DNA of 64,000 nucleotides from contig DBMP01000004.1 of the NCBI GenBank assembly GCA_002298145.1, positions 1 to 64,000 of the forward strand. The letters run 5' to 3'. This DNA comes from Spartobacteria bacterium UBA695 (lineage in GTDB: Bacteria; Verrucomicrobiota; Verrucomicrobiia; Chthoniobacterales; Chthoniobacteraceae). Shown here piece by piece: positions 53,740 through 63,126 of the stretch; the stretch's first letter is position 1; each line of letters begins with the position of its first letter. The notes under the pieces were generated by a model, which had not been told where the DNA came from, made no database searches, and was given only the letters and a program-made list of their open reading frames with translations. Both the position numbers and the translations under genes were made by a program.

Positions 53740-56583
53740 TTATTTCCCCAGGATCTCCCGGAGCACGTAGGGCAGGATGCCGCCGTGGCGGTAGTAGTCG
53801 ACCTCGATGGGGGTATCAATCCGGACGATGACCGGGACGTTCTCCTTGGAGCCGTTGGACCGCCGGATGACCAGGGTCACGGTCTGCCTCGGAACCAGGC
53901 TCTCGCCCAGCCCAAGCACGTCGAAGGTCTCGGACCCATCAAGCTTGAGGGTCTGCGCGTTCACGCCTTCTTGGAACTGGAGCGGGAGCACCCCCATGCC
54001 GACGAGGTTGGACCGGTGAATGCGCTCGTAGCTCGCAGCCACAACGGCTTTGACGCCCAAGAGCCGCGTCCCCTTGGCTGCCCAGTCGCGGCTGGAGCCG
54101 GTGCCGTATTCCTGTCCCGCGATGATAACCAGCGGGGTCCCCTCGGCCTGGTACTTGACGGAGGCATCATAGATAGGAAGCTGTTCGCCGCCCGGGTAAT
54201 ACTTGGTCACGCCGCCCTCGACGCCGGGAACCATGAGGTTCTTGATCCGGACGTTGGCGAAGGTGCCGCGCGTCATCACACGGTCATTGCCGCGACGGCT
54301 GCCGTAGGAGTTAAAGTCCGTGGGGGCCACGCCGCGCTGCACCAGGTAGCGGCCCGCGGGCGCGGTTGCCTTGATCGCTCCGGCAGGCGAAATGTGGTCC
54401 GTGGTGACGGAATCGCCAAAGATGCCCAGCGGCCGAGCGCCTTTGATATCGCTAATCACCCCGGCCTGCATCCCGAACCCGTTGAAGAAGGGCGGCTTCT
54501 GGATGTAATCGCTCTTCTCATCCCACTGGTAAACGTCGCCCGTGGAGGAGGTGATCTCGTTCCACTTCGGGTTCTGGTCGGCAAAGCCGGTGTAGAGCTT
54601 GCGGAAGACCTCGGGCGAAAGGGCGCTCTTTAAAGCCGCGCCGATTTCGTCGAGGGTCGGCCAGATTTCGCGCAGGTAGACAGGCTTGCCCTCGGAATCT
54701 TGACCGAGCGGCTCGTTCTCAAGGTCGATATTGATACGGCCCGCCAGCGCGAAGGCGACGACCAAGGGCGGCGACATGAGGTAGTTCGCCTTGATGTTCT
54801 GGTGGATGCGGGCCTCGAAATTGCGGTTGCCAGAAAGGACGGCGGCGGTAACGAGGTCGTGCGCGAGGATGGCCTCCTCAATGCGCGGATGGAGCGGACC
54901 GGAGTTGCCGATACAGGTGGCGCAGCCGTAGCCGACGACCTGGAAGCCGAGCTGGTCCAGGTACGGTTGCAGGCCGGTCTTGGCGAGGTAATCGGTCACC
55001 ACACGGGAGCCGGGGGCGAGCGAGGTCTTGACAGCCGGGTCAACACGCAGCCCGCGCTCGACGGCTTTCCTGGCCAGCAGGCCCGCGCCGATCATGACGC
55101 TCGGGTTGCTGGTATTGGTGCAGCTGGTGATCGACGCGATAACGATGCTCCCGTTGCCAACCTGGCTTTCGCCATGGGTAAAGGGGTTGACGGCCAGCTC
55201 AGCCGAGGGCGTGGTGGTGGGCCGGTTGGAAACCATCTCCACCTTGCTCGCCGGTTCGCCTTCCTGGGGATGGTTCTGTTTGTCGTCGGTGGAAGTCTGG
55301 TGCAGGCGGGTCTCCAGCGGCTCGCCGTTGAGGGCCACCGGGACGCGGAAGGCGAGGTCGGTGACGGGCTTGCCGTAGCCGCCTTCGGCGAGGGGCTTGG
55401 CGAAGATCTTGGTGAAGCTCTTGCCGAGGTCGCCGAGGTTGACGCGATCCTGCGGGCGCTTGGGACCGGAGACGCCGGGGACGACGGTGGAAAGGTCGAG
55501 CTCCAGGTCCACGGAGTAGTCGATCTCCCCCTTCTTGGGCATGCCAAAGAGTTCCTGGGCCTTGAAGTAGTTCTCAAAGGCGGCGCACTGCTCTTCGGTG
55601 CGACCGGTGGAGCGGAGGTAGGCGATGGATTCGGCGTCGACGGGGAAGTAGCCCATGGTGGCGCCGTATTCCGGGGACATATTGGCGATGGTGGCGCGGT
55701 CGGTCAGCGGCAGGGAGGCGGCCCCCTCGCCGTAGTATTCGACAAATTTGCCGACGACTTTCTGCGCCCGGAGGAGCTGGGTGAGGTGAAGGGCCAGGTC
55801 GGTGGCGGTGACGCCCTCGCGCAGGCGGCCGGCGAGGTGGACACCGACGACCTCGGGGGTCAGGAAATAGACGGGCTGCCCAAGCATCCCGGCCTCGGCC
55901 TCGATGCCACCCACGCCCCAGCCGACGATGCCCAGGCCGTTGATCATGGTGGTGTGGGAATCCGTGCCGACGAGGGTATCGGGGTAGTAGACGCCGCCGG
56001 TCTGGAGAACGCCCTTGGCAAGGTACTCCAGGTTAACCTGGTGGATGATGCCGATCGAAGGCGGGATGACGCCGAAGGTCTGGAAGGCCTGCTGGCCCCA
56101 CTTGAGGAACTGGTAGCGCTCCCGGTTGCGCTTGAACTCCATGTCGAGGTTCAGCTGGAAGGCTTCGGCAGAACCGGCGTAGTCGAGCTGCACGGAGTGG
56201 TCCACGACGAGGTCGACCGGCACGAGGGGCTCGATCATCTTCGGGTCGCGCCCCAGGGCAGAGACGGCGGTGCGCATGGCGGCGAGGTCGACCAGGAGCG
56301 GCACGCCGGTGAAGTCCTGCAAAACGATGCGGGCAACGACGAAGGGGATCTCCTCCGCGGCTGGGGCCTTGGCGTTCCAGGCGGCGAGCTGGCGCACAGC
56401 TTCTTCGCTCACTTTCTTGCCGTCGCAGTTCCGCAGGACGGACTCGAGCACCACGCGGATGCTCCGGGGCAGGCGCTGGATGCGGCCGCCCAGCTTTTCA
56501 TTAAGGGCGGGCAGCGAATAAAACGATCCGGTGCGTCCGGCTCCGAGTTCAAAAGTGCGCAAAGTTTGGAAAGCGTCGCTCAT
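53740..56583 (-). CDS. acnA: Aconitate hydratase AcnA
   Basis: Isomerises citrate and isocitrate in the TCA cycle. A 947-aa AcnA/IRP-type enzyme: signature VGTDSHTTMINGLGIVGWGVGG, cluster-binding cysteines in TSCTNTSNP and YGCATCIGNSGP, and C-terminal swivel domain with GDSVTTDHISPAG, SRRGNDRVM and GQEYGTGSSRDWAAKG. An insert of about 40 polar residues (around DDKQNHPQEGEPASK) precedes the first cysteine block. The start at MSDAFQTL is chosen; the open frame runs 139 codons further, but that part has a basic, disordered composition and overlaps the divergent gene. Cytoplasmic. Confidence 0.96.
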   Translation of the reverse strand: MSDAFQTLRTFELGAGRTGSFYSLPALNEKLGGRIQRLPRSIRVVLESVLRNCDGKKVSEEAVRQLAAWNAKAPAAEEIPFVVARIVLQDFTGVPLLVDLAAMRTAVSALGRDPKMIEPLVPVDLVVDHSVQLDYAGSAEAFQLNLDMEFKRNRERYQFLKWGQQAFQTFGVIPPSIGIIHQVNLEYLAKGVLQTGGVYYPDTLVGTDSHTTMINGLGIVGWGVGGIEAEAGMLGQPVYFLTPEVVGVHLAGRLREGVTATDLALHLTQLLRAQKVVGKFVEYYGEGAASLPLTDRATIANMSPEYGATMGYFPVDAESIAYLRSTGRTEEQCAAFENYFKAQELFGMPKKGEIDYSVDLELDLSTVVPGVSGPKRPQDRVNLGDLGKSFTKIFAKPLAEGGYGKPVTDLAFRVPVALNGEPLETRLHQTSTDDKQNHPQEGEPASKVEMVSNRPTTTPSAELAVNPFTHGESQVGNGSIVIASITSCTNTSNPSVMIGAGLLARKAVERGLRVDPAVKTSLAPGSRVVTDYLAKTGLQPYLDQLGFQVVGYGCATCIGNSGPLHPRIEEAILAHDLVTAAVLSGNRNFEARIHQNIKANYLMSPPLVVAFALAGRINIDLENEPLGQDSEGKPVYLREIWPTLDEIGAALKSALSPEVFRKLYTGFADQNPKWNEITSSTGDVYQWDEKSDYIQKPPFFNGFGMQAGVISDIKGARPLGIFGDSVTTDHISPAGAIKATAPAGRYLVQRGVAPTDFNSYGSRRGNDRVMTRGTFANVRIKNLMVPGVEGGVTKYYPGGEQLPIYDASVKYQAEGTPLVIIAGQEYGTGSSRDWAAKGTRLLGVKAVVAASYERIHRSNLVGMGVLPLQFQEGVNAQTLKLDGSETFDVLGLGESLVPRQTVTLVIRRSNGSKENVPVIVRIDTPIEVDYYRHGGILPYVLREILGK

Positions 56584-56783
56584 AGGTATCAAAAAGGTTG
56601 GTTCCTCCCCGTGGGATCGCTCTAGAAAAGCGAACCTGGCCCCGACCCGCAAGAACAGTATTCGCGGGAGACCCCCGTTTTCGCGTATTTTTGCCCCGTG
56701 GGGACCTAAATCGGCCTTTTTCCCTTCCCCGGGCGACCGTTCAAGCTTGCGCTTTTTCTCCGGTTCGGGACGATGGGGGACGC

Positions 56784-57809
56784 ATGAAATGGTATTACAT
56801 CGACGGCCCTCGTCGCGTGGGACCGATTGACGAAAACGAGTGGGCCGAGATGGTCCGCACCGGAAAAATCCGTCCCGAAACTCTGGTTTGGCACGAGGGG
56901 ATGGACAGCCGCTGGCTTCCGTTATCAGAAATCCCCCCCGAAGACCCTGAAGACGCCTCCCAGGAAGAAGCCCCAGAGGAATCCGAGGAACCTGAAGCAT
57001 CCGACGAAGACCTCGAACCGGAAACGGAGACCCCCGAGGCCTTTGTGGAGCGCGTAACGCCCCGGGACTACACCATCCGCGTGGGCCAATGTGTGGCCCA
57101 GGCCTGGTCGGTGTTTATCGCCCGCATCGGGGTGCTCGTGGGAGCAACGTTCGTGGCCGGGGCGATTTTCGCCGTTTCAGCCGTGGTGCCGGTGCTCGAC
57201 TACCTGGTGCCGCTACTCCTGCACGGGGTGCTCATGGGCGGGCTGATGTTGATCAGCCTGCGCGCGCTGCGGCGGGAGCCGATGGAGATCGCCGATTTGT
57301 TCGCGGGCTTCCACCAGCCGGTCTTTATGCAGCTGGTACTGCAAACGCTGGTCAGCTCCACCATCTGGCAGCTCTGCTTCATCCCGGCCCTGATCGCGAT
57401 GAAAATGATGGGGGTGGACCCGGAGGCCGCCATCAACGCCGCCCGCAACGGAACCTTTGAGGCGATCACCACCGATCCGCAGACGGCCATGGTACTTTTG
57501 CTGGTACTTATGACCTGCTCCATCCCGGCGGTTTACTTCGTTTACTGCTGGATGTTCTCGGTACCGCTCATCATCGACAAGGGGCTGCCCTTCTGGCCCG
57601 CCATGCAGCTCAGCCGCCGCAAGGTGCTCCAGCATCCGTGGAAGGTCGGCGTGCTCTCGATGGTCGCAGGGCTGGTCGCCGCCTCGGGGCTGCTCCTGCT
57701 GGGCCTCGGGTTCATCATCACCGCGCCGCTCTATACGCTGATCATGCTGGCGCTTTACGAGGAGATCTTTCGCACGGAGCCGCCAGGCCCCGGCGAGCCG
57801 CAAGCCTAA
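56784..57809 (+). CDS. GYF_2-domain membrane protein
   Basis: A 341-aa protein. Residues 1-50 form a GYF_2-type domain (WYYIDGPRRVGPIDENEWAEMVRTGKIRPETLVWHEGM, seen as WYYIDGPRRVGP and TLVWHEGMDSRW). A very acidic Pro/Glu linker (about 55-90) follows. Five or six membrane segments (about 115-325) resemble DUF975-like or glycerophosphoryl-phosphodiesterase-membrane-domain proteins. The GYF_2 part is expected in the cytoplasm and often pairs with membrane domains in bacteria; its ligand is unknown. Divergent from acnA with 200 bp between starts; 24 bp before the HIT gene. Confidence 0.75.
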   Translation: MKWYYIDGPRRVGPIDENEWAEMVRTGKIRPETLVWHEGMDSRWLPLSEIPPEDPEDASQEEAPEESEEPEASDEDLEPETETPEAFVERVTPRDYTIRVGQCVAQAWSVFIARIGVLVGATFVAGAIFAVSAVVPVLDYLVPLLLHGVLMGGLMLISLRALRREPMEIADLFAGFHQPVFMQLVLQTLVSSTIWQLCFIPALIAMKMMGVDPEAAINAARNGTFEAITTDPQTAMVLLLVLMTCSIPAVYFVYCWMFSVPLIIDKGLPFWPAMQLSRRKVLQHPWKVGVLSMVAGLVAASGLLLLGLGFIITAPLYTLIMLALYEEIFRTEPPGPGEPQA

Positions 57810-57833
57810 TAGACTGCCGAGTGCTTTTTTGCC

Positions 57834-58337
57834 ATGTCATTTCCCGATTCTCTGAAATCCGTCTGGGCGCCCTGGCGCGTGGAGTATTTTTCCATCGATA
57901 AGTCGAACGATTTCCTCGCGCAAGCGGCCCAGACCACCGACGACCCCGGGCACCTCGTCGTGCGGCGGCTGAAATCCACCTTCCTCATCATGAACCGCTA
58001 CCCGTACACGGTGGGGCACCTGATGGCGGTGCCATACCGCAAGGTGGCCGACATCGCTGACCTGACGGCCAGCGAGCGGGAGGAACTCTGGGACCAGGCG
58101 GCCTTTGCTGAACGCATTCTGCGCCAAGTCGTCCATGCTCAGGGCTTCAACGTGGGCCTCAACCTCGGCACCGCGGCAGGCGCAGGGGTGGCCGATCACC
58201 TCCACCTTCACATCGTCCCCCGCTGGGAGGGCGACAACAATTTCATGCCGGTCCTGAGCGGCGTTCGCGTCATGGCCGAGGCGCTCGGCTCCTTGTACGA
58301 AAAGCTGGTGGCGGCGGCGGCCGAGGCCGAGGTGTAG
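57834..58337 (+). CDS. HIT-family nucleotide hydrolase/phosphorylase
   Basis: A 167-aa histidine-triad protein. The motif is DHLHLHIVPRW (His122, His124, His126), preceded by YPYTVGHLMAVPYRKV and GFNVGLNLGTAAGAG. The opening VWAPWRVEYF resembles the Ap4A phosphorylase-like HIT subgroup found in Actinobacteria and others, so action on dinucleoside polyphosphates is likely. It follows the GYF_2 gene closely and precedes the AI-2E-type permease by 52 nt. No signal peptide. Confidence 0.92.
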   Translation: MSFPDSLKSVWAPWRVEYFSIDKSNDFLAQAAQTTDDPGHLVVRRLKSTFLIMNRYPYTVGHLMAVPYRKVADIADLTASEREELWDQAAFAERILRQVVHAQGFNVGLNLGTAAGAGVADHLHLHIVPRWEGDNNFMPVLSGVRVMAEALGSLYEKLVAAAAEAEV

Positions 58338-58389
58338 ACTCTCATATTTGATAAAAACATTTCCCGGTAATTTTCAACCCTGCGCATTT

Positions 58390-59532
58390 ATGAACTATCC
58401 GACGCTCTGGCAGAAAAAAATTCTTTGGGGCGCTCTGACCGGTCTGGCCATCGGGGTCATCGGGGCCCTGGCCGTGGGGCTCATCTGGGGGGTGAACGCG
58501 CTAATGGGGTTCCTCCAGCCGCTGCTGGTGCCCGTGGCGGTGGCGGGGATCTTCTCCTTCCTGCTCAATCCACTGGTGAACCGTTTCCGGAAGTGGGGCC
58601 TGAGCCGCCATACCGCGGTGCTGGCGGTATTCGCCTCGGTTTTTCTCCCCATCGCCTTGATCTGCCTCTGGGCCATGCCCGAGGTTTACGATCAAAGCGC
58701 CGATTTCGCTGTCAAGCTGCCCGGCTACGTGGACCAAAGCGTTGCGGCTGTAACAGAGCAGACCCGGCGGCTGGTCACTTGGTTGCAAGTTCAGTACCCG
58801 AACAACGATTACCTGGCCGAGGCCATGGGCTGGCTCCAGAAACAAGCCCCCTCGCTGCCGCTCAAAGTGTGGAAATTCGTGACCGGCGGGGTGCAAGGTT
58901 TCCTCGGCGTGGCCGGATTCTTGCTAGGGATGGTCCTTGTCCCCGTGTACCTTTATTATTTCCTGATCAATTCCGAATCCATTTCCGCCCATTGGGGCGA
59001 ATACCTGCCCTTGAGAGCGTCAGCCTTCCGAACCGAGGTGGTCAGCTGCCTCACCGAAATTAACAGCTATCTTGTCGCCTTCTTCCGGGGGCAGATCCTG
59101 GTCACCATGATCGACGGTCTGCTCATTGGCACAGGACTCAGCATCCTGGGGCTTCATTTCGCGCTCTTGATCGGCCTGATGGTGGCCATACTGCAATTGA
59201 TCCCCTATCTGGGCGTCGTACTGTGCTGGATTCCCTCGGTCCTCATCGCCTTTGCCCAGTTCCACGACTGGATCCACCCGGCCCTGGTAACGCTGGTCTT
59301 TTTCATTGTCTTTCAACTGGAAGGGTTCGTGATCGCGCCCAAAATCGTAGGCAACGCCGTGGGGCTCCATCCGATGACGATCATTGTATCCATGTTCGCC
59401 TGGAGCTTGATCATCGGCGGGCTTCTGGGAGCGCTGCTGGCAGTGCCGCTCACCGCCACGCTCAAGGTGCTCCTGCGCCGCTATGTGTGGGAGAAACGCG
59501 TTGCGGAACGGGAGGCGCCCCCTACCCCATGA
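58390..59532 (+). CDS. AI-2E family (PerM-like) transporter
   Basis: A 380-aa inner-membrane protein with about seven to eight hydrophobic segments. The family pattern is visible: paired helices at the N-terminus (LTGLAIGVIGALAVGLIW, VAVAGIFSFLLNPLVNRF), a soluble middle part, then LVPVYLYYFLIN and a C-terminal half with MVAILQLIPYLGVVLCWIPSVLIAF. Members export autoinducer-2 or act as Na+/H+ exchangers; which one cannot be told. ATG at 58390 is preferred over TTG at 58348. Its stop codon overlaps the start of the next gene (ATGA at 59529-59532), so translation is coupled. Confidence 0.88.
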   Translation: MNYPTLWQKKILWGALTGLAIGVIGALAVGLIWGVNALMGFLQPLLVPVAVAGIFSFLLNPLVNRFRKWGLSRHTAVLAVFASVFLPIALICLWAMPEVYDQSADFAVKLPGYVDQSVAAVTEQTRRLVTWLQVQYPNNDYLAEAMGWLQKQAPSLPLKVWKFVTGGVQGFLGVAGFLLGMVLVPVYLYYFLINSESISAHWGEYLPLRASAFRTEVVSCLTEINSYLVAFFRGQILVTMIDGLLIGTGLSILGLHFALLIGLMVAILQLIPYLGVVLCWIPSVLIAFAQFHDWIHPALVTLVFFIVFQLEGFVIAPKIVGNAVGLHPMTIIVSMFAWSLIIGGLLGALLAVPLTATLKVLLRRYVWEKRVAEREAPPTP

Positions 59533-59888
59533 GCCAGCCGTACATCGTTCCCAGCACCGCCCGGCGGGATTGGCTCCTCGGGCTCGCTGCGGGCGCGCTA
59601 TTCCTGGGGGCGGTCATCTACGCCGTCATGAACCTTTCGGGCGGGCTTTCCGGCAGCACGATCAACGGCACCGTCGTAGCCAAGCACTTCACCCCCCAGC
59701 CCGAGGATCGCATCACCATCGGCAAGCGGGGGCTCGATGCGCGCCATTCCGAAGGCGAATATGTCCTGGAATGCGTCGCCAAGGACCGATCATACCTTGT
59801 CACTGTGGATAAGCAAACCTACGAAGCCAAAGCGGTGGGCGATTCGTTTATCTTTTCACGCCCATTGGACGAATCCACCCCGAGGTAG
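59529..59888 (+). CDS. Small single-pass membrane protein
   Basis: A 119-aa protein. One N-terminal membrane helix (WLLGLAAGALFLGAVIYAVMNL, about residues 15-36) is followed by a soluble domain with beta-strand pattern (SGSTINGTVVAKHF, EYVLECVAKDRSYLVTVDKQTYEA). I do not recognise a family; the soluble part recalls small OB-like or DUF-type domains. It starts inside the stop of the AI-2E gene (ATGA), so the two are probably made together and may interact. Membrane orientation unknown. Confidence 0.7.
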   Translation: MSQPYIVPSTARRDWLLGLAAGALFLGAVIYAVMNLSGGLSGSTINGTVVAKHFTPQPEDRITIGKRGLDARHSEGEYVLECVAKDRSYLVTVDKQTYEAKAVGDSFIFSRPLDESTPR

Positions 59889-59889
59889 C

Positions 59890-59895
59890 TATAAT
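59890..59895 (+). promoter_or_regulatory. Perfect TATAAT -10 box upstream of the hybrid kinase
   Basis: TATAAT follows directly after the stop of the small membrane protein, 125 bp before the kinase start. The best upstream -35-like string is TTGGAC (59865-59870), 19 bp away and only half matching, so the call depends on the -10. Confidence 0.35.
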
Positions 59896-60020
59896 GCGTA
59901 CACCAAACTGTTTGATTCCCGAGAGGTTGCGTAGTTTGATACAACTATTCCCCAATAGGTTTGCCCCAGCCGAAGCCGGTCGCCTTTAGACAGCCGATCC
60001 CCGAGAACAGATTCAACGCC

Positions 60021-63000
60021 ATGCCCTCACTCCGTGTGCTTCCAGTGGGAATTCTCGAACGATACGACTCCATCGTACCTGCGGAATTCCGTGGCGATAA
60101 AAACGGGGGCCTGGAATGGCTCTCGCCCGTCAGCTTCGAGCGCCTCAACGAGGCTCTCTCTCATGAGAAGCCCGACCTTATATTATTTTTCGACGAATGC
60201 CGGGGCAGCACCGCGATCCGCCAGTCCATTGCCACGGCAGGCCGCCTAGCCTCCGTCGTGCTCGTGCCGACTTACGACGAAGACGATGCCACAGACTGCA
60301 TTCAGCGGGGAGCGCAGGATTACTTGGGCACCGAGGGGCTCGCCCCAGGCACGTTTCACCGCGCCCTGCTCCACGCTTGGCAGCGCGCATCCATCCGGGC
60401 CGCGCTTTTCCGCTCAATAGAAGGCTCTGCTTCGAACCATCCGGGGCCGGCCTCCTCAGTTTTCGCAAGCCGCTTGAGGGAGCTTTCCGAAGAACGCGTT
60501 CGCGCGGAAAAGGCGCTGGTGGAGACCGTCAGCCGCTACCGCTTCCTGCTCGATATCGTTCCCCAGATTATCTGGACCACCGACCGCACGGGAGACATCA
60601 TTTATATCAATCGGTATGGCACCGATTACACGGGCCAGCCCATTGCATCGGCGGCGAACCAAGGCTGGCGGGTGCTGATCCACCCCGATGACCTCGACCA
60701 CACGCAGCGCGCTTGGGAGAGAGCCATCCCGGAAGGCGTCGGTTTCGAGATCCAACACCGCATCCGAGCCCGGGACGGCAGCTACCGCTGGTTCGACCTG
60801 CGGGCCGTGCCCCGGCGCGATGAAAAGGGCAACGTCCTGGAATGGATCGGCATCGAGGCCGATATCGACGAAGAGAAGCGCGTCGAGGCCCGCCTGACGG
60901 AGGCTCAAGACGAGCTGGGCATCCGCATCCTAGAGCGCACCTCCGAGCTGGCCTACGCCAACGAAATGCTCAAAGCAGAGGTGGCCGAGCGCCGCTTCGC
61001 CGAGGCCGAGGCCCAGCGGGCAAGGGAAATCGCCGAAGCCGCCAACCGCTCGAAGAACGAATTTCTGGCCAACATCAGCCACGAGATCCGCACACCGATG
61101 AACGGCATCATCGGAATGACGGAGCTGGCGATGGAGACCGACCTCACCTCGCAGCAGCGGGAGTACCTGCAACTGGTCGCCCACTCCGCCGACTCGCTTC
61201 TGGTGCTCATCAACGACATGCTCGACTTCGCCAAGATCGAGGCGGGCAAGCTGGAGCTGGAGAACGAGCCCTTCCTGCTGCGCAAGGCCGTGCAAGAGTC
61301 AGTGGACACGATGGCGGTGCGCGCGGCCCAGAAGGGATTGGCGCTAGACGTCCTGGTGGGCGACGAAGTGCCCGCCGTGGTCTTTGGCGACGCCATGCGG
61401 CTGCGCCAGCTCATCATCAATCTGCTCGGCAACGCCACGAAATTTACTGAAAAAGGACGCATCGGCGTGCGCGTCACCGCGGCTTCCGACGAAGCCGGAA
61501 AATCCGAGGTACTCTTCGAAATTTCCGATACCGGCATCGGCATTCCCGACGACAAACAGGCGGTCATTTTCGAGGCCTTTGCCCAGGTGGACGGTTCGAT
61601 GACCCGCCGCTACGGCGGGACGGGGCTGGGGCTGGCCATTGTGTCGAGCCTGGTCCACAAGATGGGCGGCGAGGTCGGCGTGAGCAGCAAGCTCGGCGAA
61701 GGCAGCACCTTCACGCTCCAGATCCCCTTCAAAGTCGGCGTTGCCAGCGACGTCCCCGAACCGGCCACCTCCGGCCAGAACGATGCCACCGGCCAGGGCA
61801 AACCCCCGCGCCAGCAGGTGATCGTAGTAGCCGAGGAGAGCTCCGAGACGGCCCAGGCGCTGGTCCAGATGCTCGAGGGAATGCGCCGAGGCACAACGAT
61901 CCAGGGCAGCGGCAAGAGGGCTGCAGAAGAGATTCTCCACCGGCGCGAACAAGGCCGCCCATTCCATCTCGTCATGGTGGACGCCACGCTTTCCGACATG
62001 AGCGGCGAGGCATTTGTGCAGTTGATCAACGGCGAAGAGCGGAGTTTCTCCGCGCCCGTGGTGCTGATGCTCCCGGCCACATCCACCCCGGCGGAGGTAA
62101 AATCCGCCTGGTCCGCCGGGCCCGACTGGGTACTTTACAAGCCGGTGATGCCCGCCGACCTGCGCGAAACGCTCGAACGCAGCGCCATGTCGGACCCCGG
62201 CAATGACAGCGACCGCTCGCCCTTCGGCGGAGGCTCCCCGGAAACCCGCGCCGCATTGCGCGTGCTCGTGGCGGAGGACAACCTGGTCAACCAAGTAGTG
62301 GCCGAGCGGATTCTCTCCAGCTTCGGATGCTCGTTGGTGACCGTCGCCAATGGCCGCGAGGCCGTCGCCGCCGTGGAACACGAGCCCTTTGACCTGATTT
62401 TGATGGACATCCAGATGCCGGAAATGGACGGCATGGAGGCCACGCGCCGCATCCGTTCGCTCCCCGACGAGCGGGCCCTCCTGCCCATCGTGGCCATGAC
62501 GGCCCACGCGATGAAGGGAGACCGCGAACGCTTCCTCGCGGCGGGCATGGATCACTACATCTCCAAGCCCTTCCACAAAGACGAGTTGCTGCTCCTGATC
62601 AAATCCATCAAGCCGAGGGTACGCCGTGCCGTGGCCATGCCGGTCTCGTCGGCACCCGCCCCGGCGGTCCCCGATGACCCGGAAGCGCGCTCCAGCGTCT
62701 CCCTCAAGCGCTTCCTCAAGACGATGGGCGGCGACGAAACCCTCTTCCGGGGCGCCTGCGAGCTCTTCGTGGAGTGGATTCCCGGCCTGGTAATGGAGCT
62801 CGGCAAAGCGCTGGAGGAACACCGCGCCGACGACGCGGGCCGCCTCGCTCACAATTTGAAGGATTCGCTCGACTCCGTGGGAGCCCGCGAATGCTCTGAG
62901 CGCGTCACCGTGCTGGAAGCCAACCTGCGCTCCCGCGATTTCCCCGGGGCCCTCAATCTCTTCAGGACGATCGAAGAGGAAAACCGGGCCATCCTGACGG

Positions 63001-63038
63001 AAATGGATAAATTCCGGAGTTCCGCCGTGGCCGGTTAA
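60021..63038 (+). CDS. Hybrid sensor histidine kinase with REC and HPt domains
   Basis: A 1005-aa multi-domain signalling protein. In order: an N-terminal receiver-like domain (about 1-130), a PAS domain with PAC (about 165-290, FLLDIVPQIIWTTDRTGDIIYIN), a helical linker, HisKA with NISHEIRTPMNG (His354), HATPase (about 460-580: NLLGNATKFTEKG, DTGIGIPDDKQ, GGTGLGLAI), a receiver-like domain (about 600-715: VMVDATLSDMSG), a canonical receiver (about 748-870; Asp796 in LILMDIQMPEMDG), and a C-terminal HPt (about 885-1000; His944 in LAHNLKDSLDS). No membrane segment, so it senses inside the cell. The start at 60021 (ATG) is preferred over TTG 59961. A separate response regulator is not in the window. 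Confidence 0.92.
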   Translation: MPSLRVLPVGILERYDSIVPAEFRGDKNGGLEWLSPVSFERLNEALSHEKPDLILFFDECRGSTAIRQSIATAGRLASVVLVPTYDEDDATDCIQRGAQDYLGTEGLAPGTFHRALLHAWQRASIRAALFRSIEGSASNHPGPASSVFASRLRELSEERVRAEKALVETVSRYRFLLDIVPQIIWTTDRTGDIIYINRYGTDYTGQPIASAANQGWRVLIHPDDLDHTQRAWERAIPEGVGFEIQHRIRARDGSYRWFDLRAVPRRDEKGNVLEWIGIEADIDEEKRVEARLTEAQDELGIRILERTSELAYANEMLKAEVAERRFAEAEAQRAREIAEAANRSKNEFLANISHEIRTPMNGIIGMTELAMETDLTSQQREYLQLVAHSADSLLVLINDMLDFAKIEAGKLELENEPFLLRKAVQESVDTMAVRAAQKGLALDVLVGDEVPAVVFGDAMRLRQLIINLLGNATKFTEKGRIGVRVTAASDEAGKSEVLFEISDTGIGIPDDKQAVIFEAFAQVDGSMTRRYGGTGLGLAIVSSLVHKMGGEVGVSSKLGEGSTFTLQIPFKVGVASDVPEPATSGQNDATGQGKPPRQQVIVVAEESSETAQALVQMLEGMRRGTTIQGSGKRAAEEILHRREQGRPFHLVMVDATLSDMSGEAFVQLINGEERSFSAPVVLMLPATSTPAEVKSAWSAGPDWVLYKPVMPADLRETLERSAMSDPGNDSDRSPFGGGSPETRAALRVLVAEDNLVNQVVAERILSSFGCSLVTVANGREAVAAVEHEPFDLILMDIQMPEMDGMEATRRIRSLPDERALLPIVAMTAHAMKGDRERFLAAGMDHYISKPFHKDELLLLIKSIKPRVRRAVAMPVSSAPAPAVPDDPEARSSVSLKRFLKTMGGDETLFRGACELFVEWIPGLVMELGKALEEHRADDAGRLAHNLKDSLDSVGARECSERVTVLEANLRSRDFPGALNLFRTIEEENRAILTEMDKFRSSAVAG

Positions 63039-63126
63039 GCTGAAAATTAGCCGCAAAAAGGCGCAAGAGGAGCAAAGAAGGGAAGGAACTGTTGCCTTCG
63101 TCTTTTGCTATTTCCCCTCGCGGCTT

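Noticed and set aside
54700..56625. 641-aa open frame antisense to aconitase
   Set aside because: A long stop-free shadow caused by high GC codon use; the product is Gly/Val/Asp/His-rich with no motif.
53740..57000. Long N-terminal extension of aconitase (139 residues)
   Set aside because: The extra residues are disordered and basic, overlap the divergent GYF_2 gene, and the normal AcnA start is at 56583.
61344..63056. 570-aa open frame antisense to the hybrid kinase
   Set aside because: Same GC-driven shadow effect; the sense strand has clear kinase motifs.
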